A stretch of 5,474 nucleotides of DNA from CAKSKB01 sp034186235 (GTDB taxonomy: Bacteria; Bacillota; Clostridia; HGM11514), in NCBI GenBank assembly GCA_034186235.1, contig JAXGBA010000029.1, positions 1-5,474 of the forward strand, read 5' to 3'. The notes under the pieces are model-generated. The model was not told where the DNA came from, did not search any database, and worked only from the letters and a program-made list of their open reading frames with translations. Shown here one piece after another: positions 1 to 5,474 of the stretch (position 1 is the first letter of the stretch; each line of letters begins with the position of its first letter). The position numbers and the translations under genes were made by a program.

Positions 1-43
1 AAACAAGCGGCAGGAAATAACAAAATTTTCCTGCCGCTTGTTT
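1..43. terminator. Bidirectional hairpin terminator
   Basis: Bases 1-17 and 27-43 are perfectly complementary, giving a 17-bp stem around a 9-base loop, with a GC-rich core (AAGCGGCAGG) flanked by A-tracts on one side and T-tracts on the other. Read on the minus strand it lies about 50 bases past the stop codon of the GH39-like gene and ends in a U-run that continues off the window; read on the plus strand the stem ends in TTTTATT. It therefore fits a rho-independent terminator working in both directions, serving the hydrolase gene and possibly a convergent gene to the left of the window. Confidence 0.85.
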
Positions 44-53
44 TATTCGGAGC

Positions 54-94
54 TAAAATAAAATTTCGATATTTTATGATTATATTTTATTTTA
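54..94. repeat. AT-only inverted repeat at the hydrolase stop codon
   Basis: TAAAATAAAAT (54-64) and ATTTTATTTTA (84-94) form a perfect 11-bp inverted repeat made only of A and T, spaced by 19 bases. The right arm contains the TAA stop of the GH39-like gene. It may add a weak hairpin before the main terminator or simply reflect AT-rich sequence; no function can be claimed. Confidence 0.35.
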
Positions 95-1477
95 CTCAAC
101 AATTTCAAAATCGGACTCATCACAGATTATGCACGGATAGTCTGCAAACGGCAGTCCGCGTATGAGCATATTACCACACCAATAATCAATTTGTTCTGCG
201 GAAATCTTATAAACATAACCGGTAAACGCATCTATAAGCACAGGATTTTGTATTGTTAATTCACCATCCAATCCATTAAGAAAAGCCGTAAAGTCCCATG
301 TTGTTCTCTGCGCCAAACCAATGTCGGATTTTTTGTAATACACAAACATATCGCGCCCGTTACGGGAAAACGAATAACAAGTTGCAAGCAAGCCGTCCTC
401 TGCACGGTCATTATCAATCTTACCCCAAAACAGCTTATCGCTTAAATATATATTTCCGGAAAAAACCGAAACCGCAATTTGCATAGCCTCGAATGATTTC
501 TTTTTCGTGTATGTCAACCCGTTCAGCAGACCGTGACGAGCCGGGCTTTTTTGAACCAGACTTGCCATCGGATATGGTTTTTCCATCATATCAGCCATTT
601 GAAAGAATGAAGTTCTCTCGCAGTCCGACGCATGGTCGAGTGTAAATCTGCGCAGAAGATAAACTGCCTGCCGGCGCTCGTCAACGGCACACGGGTCAAG
701 CTTTAACGAATGATTTTCCGGCGCCCACGAAGGCATACCGCTTTCGCCTTGCCAAATCACCGTTTCAGTATGACCGTATTTTTTTAATATTTTTCGGAAG
801 TTATGAATATATTCAAAATAACCCAATTCCGGAAAACGTCCGTAAAAATGGAAAGTGAATATATTCGCCTCGTTCGGCGCTATAGATTTGAAAACACTGT
901 CGGCATACGAAAGTTTCTCAACGCCTGTTATATTAAGCGCAATTTTAGCATTATTATAAACACCTCGTATGGCTTTTGCGGTCAATGAAAAAAATTCAGC
1001 ATATTTTTGCGGGTCAGGTTGCTGCGGATGCCAAAAATGCGCAATGTCCGGCTCGTTCCAGACTTCATACTCACTGATTCTGTCTTTGAAATGTTCTGTT
1101 AAGGCGCAAACATATTTTTGCCACGCTTCAGTTGCCTCTTCGCCAAAAAGAGTGGGAACACAACCGACTGCCGCCGGCGTCGGCGCATCCATATATAAAG
1201 GATTTCCAAACCCAACATTAAACCACGGACAGATATTTCTTTCAATTAAATTGTTTACAATTTCATCAAGCCAGGCAAAATCATAAACGCCGGACTCTTT
1301 CTCGCATTTTGCCCATCCGGTTTGCACCCGGGCATATTTAATGCCGGCCTCTGCCATGGCGTCATAGCATTTTTCCGCTTTAAACATATCTCTGTCCAAG
1401 CACTCAAACCCAATACTTATGCGCGAATTTTTAATCTGCTTTGAATTGTACGTCCTTAACTTTCCGATTTTTTTCAT
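92..1477 (-). CDS. Clan GH-A glycoside hydrolase, GH39-like (beta-xylosidase type)
   Basis: A 461-residue TIM-barrel glycosidase. What is seen: an opening barrel strand with YARVQTGW (residues 48-55), the segment YEVWNEPD (137-144) whose E142 is the acid/base typical of clan GH-A, the barrel strand motif HFY (210-212), and WQGESG (242-247) whose E245 is the best candidate nucleophile. Residues after about 340 look like the beta-rich C-terminal domain common in GH39 and related families. There is no signal peptide, so it should act in the cytoplasm on imported oligosaccharides. Retaining hydrolysis is family knowledge; the exact sugar (xylose, arabinose, other) is not readable, and GH5 or another GH-A family is possible because the nucleophile context is not the usual GH39 one. 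The ATG at 1475-1477 is supported by GAGG (1486-1489) eight bases upstream. It is divergent from the AraC gene, with its own promoter at 1542-1569. Confidence 0.8.
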   Translation of the reverse strand: MKKIGKLRTYNSKQIKNSRISIGFECLDRDMFKAEKCYDAMAEAGIKYARVQTGWAKCEKESGVYDFAWLDEIVNNLIERNICPWFNVGFGNPLYMDAPTPAAVGCVPTLFGEEATEAWQKYVCALTEHFKDRISEYEVWNEPDIAHFWHPQQPDPQKYAEFFSLTAKAIRGVYNNAKIALNITGVEKLSYADSVFKSIAPNEANIFTFHFYGRFPELGYFEYIHNFRKILKKYGHTETVIWQGESGMPSWAPENHSLKLDPCAVDERRQAVYLLRRFTLDHASDCERTSFFQMADMMEKPYPMASLVQKSPARHGLLNGLTYTKKKSFEAMQIAVSVFSGNIYLSDKLFWGKIDNDRAEDGLLATCYSFSRNGRDMFVYYKKSDIGLAQRTTWDFTAFLNGLDGELTIQNPVLIDAFTGYVYKISAEQIDYWCGNMLIRGLPFADYPCIICDESDFEIVE

Positions 1478-1501
1478 TTTTTAAACCTCATCGATATTAT
1501 T

Positions 1502-1535
1502 ATCAATTGCAAGCACTGCCGCGTTTGTAATTGAT
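1502..1535. promoter_or_regulatory. 34-bp interrupted palindrome, candidate operator
   Basis: Bases 1502-1514 (ATCAATTGCAAGC) and 1523-1535 (GTTTGTAATTGAT) are inverted repeats matching at 11 of 13 positions, around an 8-base spacer. The palindrome lies between the -10 box at 1542-1547 and the hydrolase start, covering the expected transcription start near 1535. That placement fits an operator for a dimeric repressor or a hairpin at the start of the mRNA. AraC-family proteins more often bind direct repeats, so the neighbouring regulator is not an obvious partner. Confidence 0.4.
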
Positions 1536-1541
1536 GTAAAT

Positions 1542-1569
1542 ATTATATCATGCGTGCTTAAATAAACAA
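1542..1569 (-). promoter_or_regulatory. Candidate sigma-A promoter of the GH39-like gene
   Basis: On the minus strand TGATATAAT gives a perfect extended -10 box (hexamer at 1547-1542). The -35 region is poor: TTGTTT at 1569-1564 with a 16-base spacer. An extended -10 can compensate for a weak -35, and this would leave a leader of about 58 bases before the ATG at 1477. Confidence 0.5.
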
Positions 1570-1605
1570 TATTCAAAAGGAGCATAAATTTATCATTTTC
1601 ACGCA

Positions 1606-1887
1606 TTAGGCAAACAAAACTCGAACCCTTAATGGTTTTTATCGGCTGATTTTCCCCAATACTGCGCAAACTCGCTTGATAATACGGACTGTATTGACTG
1701 CACTCGCTTGCTTGTCTTGAGAAAAATCAGCTCGATTAAAACTGCGCGCACCTTATGGCGAGCAAATGTTTAGTCATTTTTGGTGCGGATGAAGCAGACA
1801 GGCCTGTCGCCTCTCAATGACGACAAGCCGAAAAGGGCAAATATTTGCCGTCATAAGGCATTATGGATTCGAGTTTCGCTTGCCTAA
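1606..1887 (-). ncRNA. Putative three-way-junction RNA or MITE-like element
   Basis: This 282-base element is built from three long pairings, numbered here on the minus strand. P1 joins 1887-1859 with 1634-1606: 29 positions, 25 Watson-Crick, 3 G-U, 1 mismatch. P2 joins 1858-1843 with 1767-1751: 15 Watson-Crick pairs, one mismatch, one bulge. P3 joins 1741-1717 with 1659-1636: 21 Watson-Crick, 2 G-U, one mismatch, one bulge. P2 begins on the base after P1, nine bases separate P2 from P3, and one base separates P3 from the return strand of P1. P3 is extended by 1711-1706 with 1671-1666 and capped by a 5-bp hairpin (1695-1691 with 1685-1681); P2 holds a 7-bp hairpin (1827-1821 with 1809-1803). 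A minus-strand promoter at 1901-1929 would start a transcript near 1894. I recognise no known RNA family. The alternative is a non-autonomous mobile repeat: the ends TTAGGCAA and TTGCCTAA act like terminal inverted repeats, but I see no target duplication. Confidence 0.5.
1670..1710. repeat. 9-bp direct repeat inside the P3 arm
   Basis: ACTCGCTTG occurs at 1670-1678 and again at 1702-1710, 32 bases apart, on either side of the small terminal hairpin of P3. On the minus strand the motif reads CAAGCGAGT and is followed within a few bases by GCAG in both copies. It may be a duplicated protein-binding site or a trace of how the element grew. Confidence 0.5.
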
Positions 1888-1889
1888 GC

Positions 1890-1918
1890 TTTACAATAAG
1901 ATAATACTGTGATATAAT
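1890..1918 (+). promoter_or_regulatory. Strong sigma-A promoter of the AraC-type regulator gene
   Basis: TTTACA (1890-1895), a 17-base spacer, and a perfect TATAAT (1913-1918) preceded by TG one base upstream (1910-1911), which makes it an extended -10. Transcription should start near 1925, giving a leader of about 29 bases before the regulator. The -35 box begins three bases past the end of the 1606-1887 element. Confidence 0.75.
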
Positions 1919-1929
1919 AAATATGTAAA
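1901..1929 (-). promoter_or_regulatory. Opposing sigma-A-like promoter reading into the structured element
   Basis: On the minus strand TTTACA (1929-1924), a 17-base spacer and TATTAT (1906-1901) match the consensus at 5 of 6 positions in each box. The start would fall near 1894, about seven bases before helix P1 of the 1606-1887 element. It fully overlaps the plus-strand promoter of the regulator, so the two should compete for polymerase. AT-rich DNA gives chance matches, which limits confidence. Confidence 0.5.
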
Positions 1930-1953
1930 TTTTCTTGGGGATAGTGATAACAA

Positions 1954-2739
1954 TTGAAAATATTGAAGGCGCCTTATCATTTTGCGATACTTTCATATTT
2001 AGACTACACACCGCGCGTTTTTCGCAGACAAGTAAAGGGGCGCGCACATAGTTCTTTTTTGTATATTAGCCACGGCACATACAAATACACCTTTTCAGGC
2101 GACAGCTTCACCGCGCAAAGCAATGCGCTTATCTATCTTCCGCAAGGAGCGGATTACCATTATGATGTATTAAGCATGAATACAAAATGTTATCAGATTG
2201 AATTGGATATTTTGACAGAAAACAACAAACGGACGACATTCTCCGACGCTCCGCAAATCGTAGGTTATTATCCTTATGAAAAAATGAAGCAGCTGTTTGA
2301 AAATATAAAATCAGCTGCAGATGATGCCCTTTCCGGCGGTATAGCAATGTGCGCTGTATATGATTTGATTTTTTCGGTTTTAAAACAAACAAGCAACAGC
2401 GGGCAAAATCAATCAAAGATTCTGCCTGCTGTTGAATATATTCAGACACACTATAATGAAAATTTTTCTGTGCGCACTCTTGCAGATTTGTGCTTTTTGA
2501 GCGAATCTCAAACGCGCAGGATTTTTCGAGCGGAATATAATTGTCCGCCGCTTGCCTATAAAAATAATCTGATTTTCGATTTAGCGAAAAAAATGCTGAA
2601 CATAAGCAGCTACGCTATTTCTGATATAGCGGACGCACTTGGTTTTCCGTCGGTATATGCGTTCAGCCGCTTTTTCAAAAAAAGACAAGGCATTTGCCCG
2701 TCCGAATTCAGAAAAAAATCCGGCAAACACGAAAAGTAA
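1954..2739 (+). CDS. AraC-family transcriptional regulator
   Basis: A 261-residue AraC/XylS-type regulator. The N-terminal half (about 1-100) has a cupin-like sensor pattern, including LIYLPQGADYHY near residues 59-70, that would bind a sugar or sugar derivative. The C-terminal 100 residues hold two helix-turn-helix units: the first around FSVRTLADLCFLSESQTRR (171-189), the second around ISDIADALGF (222-231), ending in the family signature FSRFFKKRQGICPSEFRKK (237-255). Length and order are normal for a family member. A stop codon in frame at 1948-1950 rules out a longer start, and no ATG is available, so the TTG at 1954 is chosen, with TTG at 1963 as the fallback. The only ribosome-site candidate, GGGG at 1937-1940, is 13 bases away, which suggests weak translation. 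The divergent GH39-like gene is the likeliest target; activation or repression cannot be told. Confidence 0.9.
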   Translation: MKILKAPYHFAILSYLDYTPRVFRRQVKGRAHSSFLYISHGTYKYTFSGDSFTAQSNALIYLPQGADYHYDVLSMNTKCYQIELDILTENNKRTTFSDAPQIVGYYPYEKMKQLFENIKSAADDALSGGIAMCAVYDLIFSVLKQTSNSGQNQSKILPAVEYIQTHYNENFSVRTLADLCFLSESQTRRIFRAEYNCPPLAYKNNLIFDLAKKMLNISSYAISDIADALGFPSVYAFSRFFKKRQGICPSEFRKKSGKHEK

Positions 2740-2750
2740 GTAATCGAAAT

Positions 2751-2827
2751 ATAACCTCAGACATTTTTAAAATGATTTGTTTCACTAAAAAATCATGTTG
2801 CTTAATAATAAATCCGACTGAGGTTAT
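2751..2827. repeat. Nested inverted repeat between convergent genes
   Basis: ATAACCTCAG (2751-2760) and CTGAGGTTAT (2818-2827) are a perfect 10-bp inverted repeat. Inside lies a second perfect 7-bp one, ATGATTT (2772-2778) with AAATCAT (2790-2796). It occupies the whole gap between the regulator stop and the GH28-like stop, and its right arm includes that stop codon. No U-tract follows either arm, so it is not a textbook terminator; a weak two-way transcription end or a small inserted repeat are both possible. Confidence 0.45.
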
Positions 2828-4508
2828 TCAATCACCGTTTTTAAAAACATATGGCATATTTTATCCGGAACAACCGAATGACCAAGCGCACACGGATACC
2901 GATGAAATGCGGACTTTTCATCGTTCACGCATATTTCGAGCAAAAATGTTTTTTCGCCCTGTTTAACACCCAATTTCTCCAAAGGAATCGTAAAGCAGCC
3001 GCTTTCGTTTTTCGGCACGGAAAAACGGCTTATTTTTTCAACCTTAGGCTCGTTATGAAAAACATAAGTTATCTCTTCAGGGCATCTTAGCTGCGGTGCG
3101 CTGACAGGACCTTCCTCGCCCATAACCAGCGCCGGCGCTTCGCCAAAATCCGTTTCTTCGACAGTAAACATAACCTCACCTTGTTCTGCCGGAACAGGAT
3201 CAGCGGTATAAATGATAATATCCGAAGAAGCAATGAGTTCCGATTTTAGAATCAGACGGTTATCGCTTACAGATATGTATATCGGAGGACGGGTGTCACC
3301 GTAATAATTTGTAAAATACAGCGAAGATGCCGAATTAATATCGTTTGCTGCATAGAGTGGCAAATTCACAAGAAGTTTTGCGGATTTTACATCTAAGTTG
3401 TCCGACTCTACGCTGAAACAATGTTTTCCCGGCGGAAAAATTCCGCAAAATATGTATTCTTTCTTATCGTACGGTAAAAGTGCATAGTTGGTTTTGCTTT
3501 TAAGATTACCTGAATTTTTGGGCGAAGCTTTAATATAAGCAGTTCCTTCAGCCGTAGCGTCGGATTTGTTTTCGAGCGTTAAAATCAGATTTACACTGAA
3601 ATTACCGTCAGAATTCAAAATCGGCTCGTCGGATAATTTTATGCAGCTTTCAACCGTGCCGATACACGGTTTGCCAACCGTATTTTTGAATGAAATATTA
3701 TCGGCAAATCCTTTTATATCAAGATTGACCTGCTGAGCATTTTCTGACGTCTTGCCAAGAAGAATTATATTTTCAAAGCTGAAATTTTTAATTCCGTGTT
3801 TATAAGAAAATCCTTCAAGACGGGAAGCTTCGGGCAGAATATCAATCCCGGGTTTTCCTATAAGATTAATATTTTTAAAGCTGAAATTATGCATGCAGCC
3901 TTTCCGATCGTCCGTGCTCCACTCCGAATCTGTAATTCTGAAATCAAAAAGCTGTGCCCCAGGAGTGTCCTCAATACGGATATTCTCAAATTCAACATTA
4001 TAAACCTCTGCACGGTCGCCGTGGTGCGCACCCATAAGAGGATAACCGGTTGTGCTGTGAATAATATCTATATTTTCATATCGTATATCATGTACCTTGT
4101 CCGCACGGAGGGATACTCCGATTTCAATCGGTCTTGCAAAATCATTCCACAAAACGCTGTTTTTGAAGAGAATATTGTAAACATCCCCCACGCATTAAAA
4201 TGCCTTTGACATATCAGTCGGCGAGTCCCAAATAACATAATGCACGCTTTTTTTGTCACGCTCATCAACCGCTTTTACAACAAAACTGTCATCCCAAGTT
4301 CTTATAAACGCTCCGCCTACTGTAACATTTCTCGAACCGCAGACATCAATGCCGTCGTTATTACCCCTGTAGCCGATAACGGTCGGATAATAACATCATG
4401 AATCTCTCTCTCGGTATTAACTTCAATTATATCGTCGCCCGAAAAGCCGCATATAAAAATTCCTGAACCTTCTCCTTGTTGTACGGGACCAGTCTTATAA
4501 GAGCAGTA
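2824..4508 (-). pseudogene. Decayed GH28-like (polygalacturonase-type) beta-helix gene
   Basis: The longest open piece (2824-4191, GTG, 455 residues) begins inside a right-handed beta-helix, with WNDFARPIEIG (15-25) and repeated rungs of the type VEFENIRIE, to about residue 175. A beta-sandwich region (about 190-290) and a second beta-rich, possibly sugar-binding domain (about 300-455) follow. Upstream in the same frame the homology continues through a TAA at 4195-4197: the frame reads GYRGNNDGIDVCGS and then RTWDDSFVVK, which resemble the GH28 catalytic NTD and DD motifs. Further upstream the frame breaks at about 4381-4392, where IHDVIIR lies in another frame, consistent with loss of one base. 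That piece is open only back to a stop at 4509-4511, and the N-terminal half of the enzyme is missing before dgoK begins. The family would cleave galacturonan-like polymers by inversion. A fragment made from the GTG would lack the catalytic residues. Polygalacturonase itself versus a relative within GH28-like enzymes cannot be decided. Confidence 0.8.
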
Positions 4509-4521
4509 TTAACTTTTTGTT

Positions 4522-5474
4522 TTATTCCATTTTGAAATACTTCATATAGATACACAGCTTGATTTCTCCGTATTCAAAAATTCTTACCGCACCGACAGCC
4601 GGCGCAGCGCTTGCCGCTTCATCCGAAACGCAAATAACTTCTTTTTCTGAAAGTCTTTTCAAAAGCAACACTTCCGCCGCCTTTATCTGAGCTTTACCGC
4701 CGATAACAACACGGTTTGCCGCTGTTTTAAGCACGGCATTTATCTCACCGCTTAAAACAGCACCCAGAAAGAAACTGTATGCCGATAAATTGCTTGCGGA
4801 AAAGATATTTTTTAGTATTCTTGTTTTAAAAAGCGCCGCATTAATTCCCATGCGAAATGAGGTGTGATACCCTTCAAGCAGATAGTTTTCGTCAACTTCC
4901 GATTGCGTAAGGTCAACCGCAGATTTAAGAATGGTATGCTGTGAGAGAGCCGAAATCATTTCGCCTGTCATATATGTAGAAAAATGAGATATTCTGCAAT
5001 CGGCGTCAGTTTCGATAAGCTTAGAATGAGAGCCCGGCAGAATATAAAGGCAGTCACCTCTCTCTTGTGCCAGCCCGAAAAGTTCTGTTTCCTCACCCCT
5101 CATCATATCGGTTTCCGCAAAGCTTTCGCCGACTGTCTTGATCCCGGGTATAAAAACAAACGGTATATCGGATATTTCGGGAAGACGCACTTCACGTATT
5201 GCATTATGGAGTTCCTTAATCCCTGCCGGAGCGCAGATGTGATTAAGATTATAAAGTCCGTCTTCCGATGTTATCATTCCGGATGCAATAATTCTGAATG
5301 GGTCAGCTCCCGAAAATCTGTCAATTGCTTTTCGTATTTCCGATTTATACTTTTCGGAATGTTCCGCACCGAAATTTGCGCCGATTGACAGCTTAACTGT
5401 TTCCATCGGCTTGCCGTTTGCAAAAAGGGTTATTCTTGTGTTTGTTGTTCCGCCGTCAATAGTAATATAGCTTC
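4522..5474 (-). CDS. dgoK: 2-dehydro-3-deoxygalactonokinase, 5' end beyond the window
   Basis: Phosphorylates 2-dehydro-3-deoxy-D-galactonate with ATP to the 6-phosphate in the DeLey-Doudoroff galactonate pathway, in the cytoplasm; the product is then split by an aldolase to pyruvate and glyceraldehyde 3-phosphate. The 316 visible residues show the N-terminal nucleotide-binding strand YITIDGGTTNTR (2-13), then MRGEETE (124-130), LPGSHSK (145-151), MTGE (168-171) and VVIGG (255-259), all in the order expected of this kinase family. An ATG at 5404-5406 looks like a start, but the frame stays open and conserved through to the window edge, so the true start lies just outside. After the usual ending around VRIFE the protein runs on for about 16 residues (to KME), possibly because the original junction with the next gene was altered. 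The decayed GH28-like gene follows directly downstream on the same strand, suggesting a former operon. Confidence 0.9.
   Translation of the reverse strand, partial: SYITIDGGTTNTRITLFANGKPMETVKLSIGANFGAEHSEKYKSEIRKAIDRFSGADPFRIIASGMITSEDGLYNLNHICAPAGIKELHNAIREVRLPEISDIPFVFIPGIKTVGESFAETDMMRGEETELFGLAQERGDCLYILPGSHSKLIETDADCRISHFSTYMTGEMISALSQHTILKSAVDLTQSEVDENYLLEGYHTSFRMGINAALFKTRILKNIFSASNLSAYSFFLGAVLSGEINAVLKTAANRVVIGGKAQIKAAEVLLLKRLSEKEVICVSDEAASAAPAVGAVRIFEYGEIKLCIYMKYFKME

Noticed and set aside
969..1286. 105-codon plus-strand frame inside the hydrolase gene
   Set aside because: Antisense to a well-supported glycoside hydrolase; cysteine- and serine-rich shadow without any domain pattern.
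1481..1669. 62-codon minus-strand frame ending 3 bases before the hydrolase ATG (TTG start)
   Set aside because: It overlaps the P1/P3 arms of the structured element, the candidate promoter and the 34-bp palindrome, has no recognisable domain and no good ribosome site. The same frame stays open back only to a stop at 1727-1729.
1747..1787. Alternative 6-bp hairpin CGCACC (1747-1752) with GGTGCG (1782-1787)
   Set aside because: It conflicts with the outer pairs of P2 and is much shorter than P2. It might be a switch conformation, but nothing in the sequence alone supports that.
1836..1849. Perfect 14-bp palindrome GGCAAATATTTGCC, and a 12-bp one (GACAGGCCTGTC) at 1797-1808
   Set aside because: Considered as operators for the AraC gene, but both lie inside helix P2 or its loop, where they are better explained as parts of, or alternatives to, the larger fold. 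They are also 40 or more bases upstream of the -35 box.
1814..2047. 77-codon minus-strand frame across the regulator start
   Set aside because: It lies partly antisense to the AraC gene and partly in the structured element and promoter region, with no protein-like pattern.
4068..4268. 66-codon minus-strand frame overlapping the GH28-like gene
   Set aside because: Out of frame with the GH28-like homology on both sides; a shadow frame in the pseudogene.

Overview
The window looks like part of a carbohydrate-utilisation region from an AT-leaning, probably Gram-positive anaerobe of the Clostridia type. Supporting signs are strong sigma-A-like promoters (TTTACA-17-TATAAT with an extended -10), a GAGG ribosome site, a TTG start on a regulator, and a sugar-enzyme and AraC-regulator gene content. 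The taxon is inference; there is no rRNA or marker gene to fix it.

Layout from left to right: a strong bidirectional hairpin terminator (1-43). Then a cytoplasmic clan GH-A / GH39-like glycoside hydrolase on the minus strand (92-1477). Next is a 476-base gene-free stretch (1478-1953) that is far from empty. It holds a promoter and a 34-bp interrupted palindrome just upstream of the hydrolase, a 282-base element with long complementary ends that folds on paper into a clean three-way junction (1606-1887), and a pair of fully overlapping, oppositely directed promoters (1890-1929). An AraC-family regulator follows on the plus strand (1954-2739). It converges on a decayed GH28-like pectin-type beta-helix gene (2824 to about 4508, minus) that has an in-frame stop, a frameshift and no 5' end. 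The last gene is 2-dehydro-3-deoxygalactonokinase (dgoK, 4522 to beyond the right edge, minus), which was probably co-transcribed with the GH28-like gene when that gene was intact.

Together the genes suggest scavenging of plant-type glycans. Extracellular or imported oligosaccharides would be trimmed by GH39-like and (formerly) GH28-like enzymes, sugar acids channelled through dgoK into 2-dehydro-3-deoxy-6-phosphogalactonate, and the set controlled by the AraC protein. The loss of the GH28-like gene suggests the locus is being reduced.

The most unusual thing is the 1606-1887 element. Its three helices abut with 0-, 9- and 1-nt junctions. Most differences between paired arms are G-U wobbles if the minus strand is the RNA, and a minus-strand promoter sits at the right distance to start transcription a few bases before the first helix. 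It is either an undescribed structured RNA or long leader of the hydrolase gene, or a MITE-like mobile repeat. A genome-wide copy count and an RNA covariance search would separate these.
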